DNA from: Armatimonadota bacterium
Lineage (GTDB): Bacteria; Armatimonadota; HRBIN16
Assembly (NCBI GenBank): GCA_026003175.1
Contig: BPGT01000003.1
Coordinates: 310,001-374,000 of the forward strand
Length of the DNA stretch: 64,000 nt
Direction: 5' to 3'
The position numbers were made by a program, and so were the translations under genes. Numbering within the stretch: position 1 is the stretch's first letter; each line of letters begins with the position of its first letter. Of the stretch, positions 62,880 to 64,000 are shown one piece after another. The notes under the pieces are model-generated. The model ran no database searches and was not told the DNA's origin. It saw only the letters and a list, made by a program, of their open reading frames with translations.

Positions 62880-63143
62880 ATGAAACGCTCACGCGAGGTG
62901 CCTGCTCCTATTGCGTTGGCGATTATACTCGTTGCGGCAGCAGTGATACTGGCAGGCGCGTGGTGGTGGACCTCTCACTCCAGAGCGGGGGCAGTGACCG
63001 CACCGCTGCCCAGTGGACAGGAGCAGATTCGCGTTACCCAGCAGGAGTATGATGTATTGACCAACGCCCTGCGCCGACGTAGGGAGCGTATGGAGGGGAG
63101 GCGCAACGCCGTGCCTCCAGCCTCTATGACCACTCCGAGGTAG
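62880..63143 (+). CDS. small single-pass membrane protein
   Basis: 87 residues: a short basic start, one TM segment (IALAIILVAAAVILAGAWWW) and an extracytoplasmic or cytoplasmic tail rich in Arg and Pro (LTNALRRRRERMEGRRNAVP). ATG 62880 has AGGAGG 7 bases upstream. It is co-transcribed with the DUF1559 gene 13 bases upstream and ends at a good terminator. Function unknown. Confidence 0.7.
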   Translation: MKRSREVPAPIALAIILVAAAVILAGAWWWTSHSRAGAVTAPLPSGQEQIRVTQQEYDVLTNALRRRRERMEGRRNAVPPASMTTPR

Positions 63144-63157
63144 GCAGCCGTTCTCCT

Positions 63158-63188
63158 CTGCCCCCCTGCACCACGGGGGGCAGTTTTT
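63158..63188 (+). terminator. rho-independent terminator of the DUF1559-small protein unit
   Basis: 9-bp stem CTGCCCCCC/GGGGGGCAG with an 8-base loop and TTTTT (63184-63188). Confidence 0.92.
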
Positions 63189-63263
63189 ACCTTCTCCTCA
63201 TTTGCCCTCGGTCATCTCATCGTGTTAGAATAAAAAAACAGCGGAGTATCATGAGGCAAGAGT

Positions 63264-64000
63264 ATGCGCACCAACGAGGAGAAGCGAGTAGCGGTCTACC
63301 AGATGGATACTGAGCCGACCCGTCCCGAGACGGTGACGCCAGAAACTCCTCTGGAAACACTGAACCTTAACTGGCGGGAGCGTGACCTGCCGGAGCGAAT
63401 CCGCACTAAACATGTACACCGTTTGCACCCCTACTTGGGCAAGTTCATTCCGCAGCTGGTGGAGGTGTTTTTGCGCAAGTTTTTCAAGGCTGGGCAAACG
63501 GTCATGGACCCCTTCTGCGGCTCGGGTACCACTCTGGTACAGGCAAACGAGATGGGCGTTCACGCTGTGGGCTACGACGTCTCTGCTTTTAACGTACTGC
63601 TGTGCCGAGCGAAGACAACACGATATGACCTTGCCAGAATGGAAAAAGAGGTAACAGATGTACTAAGGTGTACCGCTGCACAGCATCGCAGGGCGCAGGG
63701 CAGCTCTCTCTGTTGATGGAAGCCCGGGATATCGTCTATGATGCCGAGGGGACGTCCAGCAGTGAATACTTGCGCAGGTGGTATGCGCCGCAGGCGTTGC
63801 GTGAACTGTTGACCTACCGCGATATTGTAGAACGAGGAGAATACGAGTACAAGGATTTGCTGCGCATCATCCTTTCCCGCTCTGCACGTTCGGCAAGGTT
63901 AACCACCCACTACGACTTAGACTTTCCCAAACAGCCAGTCACCGAACCTTACTGGTGTCACAAACATGGGCGTATCTGTGAACCGACCACCGAGGCGTTC
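63264..64000 (+). pseudogene. DNA methyltransferase, frameshifted and cut by the window end
   Basis: The first frame (to 63716) has KHVHRLHPYLGKFIPQLVEV and the SAM-binding motif VMDPFCGSGTTLVQANEMGV with GYDVSAFNVLLCRAKT, typical of N6-adenine/N4-cytosine methyltransferases. The frame stops after a short shadow tail. Another frame is open from about 63670 to the window end with SSSEYLRRWYAPQALRELLT, YKDLLRIILSRSARSARLTT and DLDFPKQPVTEPYWCHKH, clearly the same protein. A frameshift near 63660-63700 joins them. The catalytic DPPY-type motif would lie beyond the window. Whether a restriction partner exists cannot be seen. Confidence 0.75.

Overview
The window comes from a Gram-negative-like bacterium of roughly 55-60 % G+C, most likely of the Armatimonadota. 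The clues are three copies of the DUF1559 prepilin-like family carrying the [12 protein letters not shown] segment, two PEP-CTERM-type surface proteins, outer-membrane and polysaccharide genes, and large (alpha/alpha)6 glycosidase-like proteins. This assignment is an inference from gene families, not from a marker-gene tree.

Layout. 1-4.1 kb: a glycosidase-like gene cut by the window edge, a phytanoyl-CoA-dioxygenase-like (PhyH) gene and a YdeI/DUF1905 gene. 4.1-7.1 kb: a minus-strand operon of an MFS transporter, a DUF429 protein, a YdcF-like protein and a small membrane protein. 7.2-11.9 kb: a broken GntR/LacI-type regulator, two DUF1559 proteins and a PEP-CTERM protein, with clear sigma70-type promoters. 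11.9-19.4 kb: a minus-strand surface-polysaccharide cluster (HAD phosphatase, two GT2 glycosyltransferases, O-antigen-ligase/TPR protein, double-VWA membrane protein). 19.5-26.6 kb: RidA, a cysteine-less pyridine-nucleotide oxidoreductase, a second PhyH, alaS, a candidate structured RNA, and a ferritin-like/VIT1 iron transporter behind a Fur-like box.

26.9-44.1 kb is the most interesting part: a 17-kb genomic island bounded by 47-bp direct repeats. One repeat is the 3' part of an intact tRNA-Gly(CCC) gene, next to a truncated tyrosine recombinase. The cargo is one minus-strand gene train that combines a phosphorothioation-type DNA-modification set (DUF4007/SspB, large P-loop ATPase, DndC/SspD-like PP-loop protein, DndA/SspA-like cysteine desulfurase) with BREX-type effectors (BrxC-like ATPase, PglZ, BrxL). 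It also has a sulphur-binding-domain-like reader, a second DUF4007-like protein and a small unknown protein. No PglX methyltransferase is present. I read it as a backbone-sulphur-marking, BREX-like phage defence system; two of its genes appear frameshifted.

44.1-49.6 kb: an internally deleted insertion sequence, then a nitrogen operon (porin, ammonium transporter, PII protein) behind a promoter and a terminator-like leader, then a third PhyH. 49.6-61 kb: a secreted protein, hflX, an M2/M3-type peptidase, a UbiD-like decarboxylase, a PAP2 phosphatase, a large glycosidase-like protein, a MATE exporter and an MTA/MTI phosphorylase. 61-64 kb: a frameshifted PEP-CTERM gene, a third DUF1559 protein, a small membrane protein and the start of a frameshifted DNA methyltransferase.

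A 186-bp MITE-like repeat occurs four times (7272, 9624, 44745, 49421). Three copies and a related insertion-sequence remnant are flanked by 9-bp target duplications that end in CT and abut TGACA, so the element lands directly against TTGACA, the -35 promoter hexamer.
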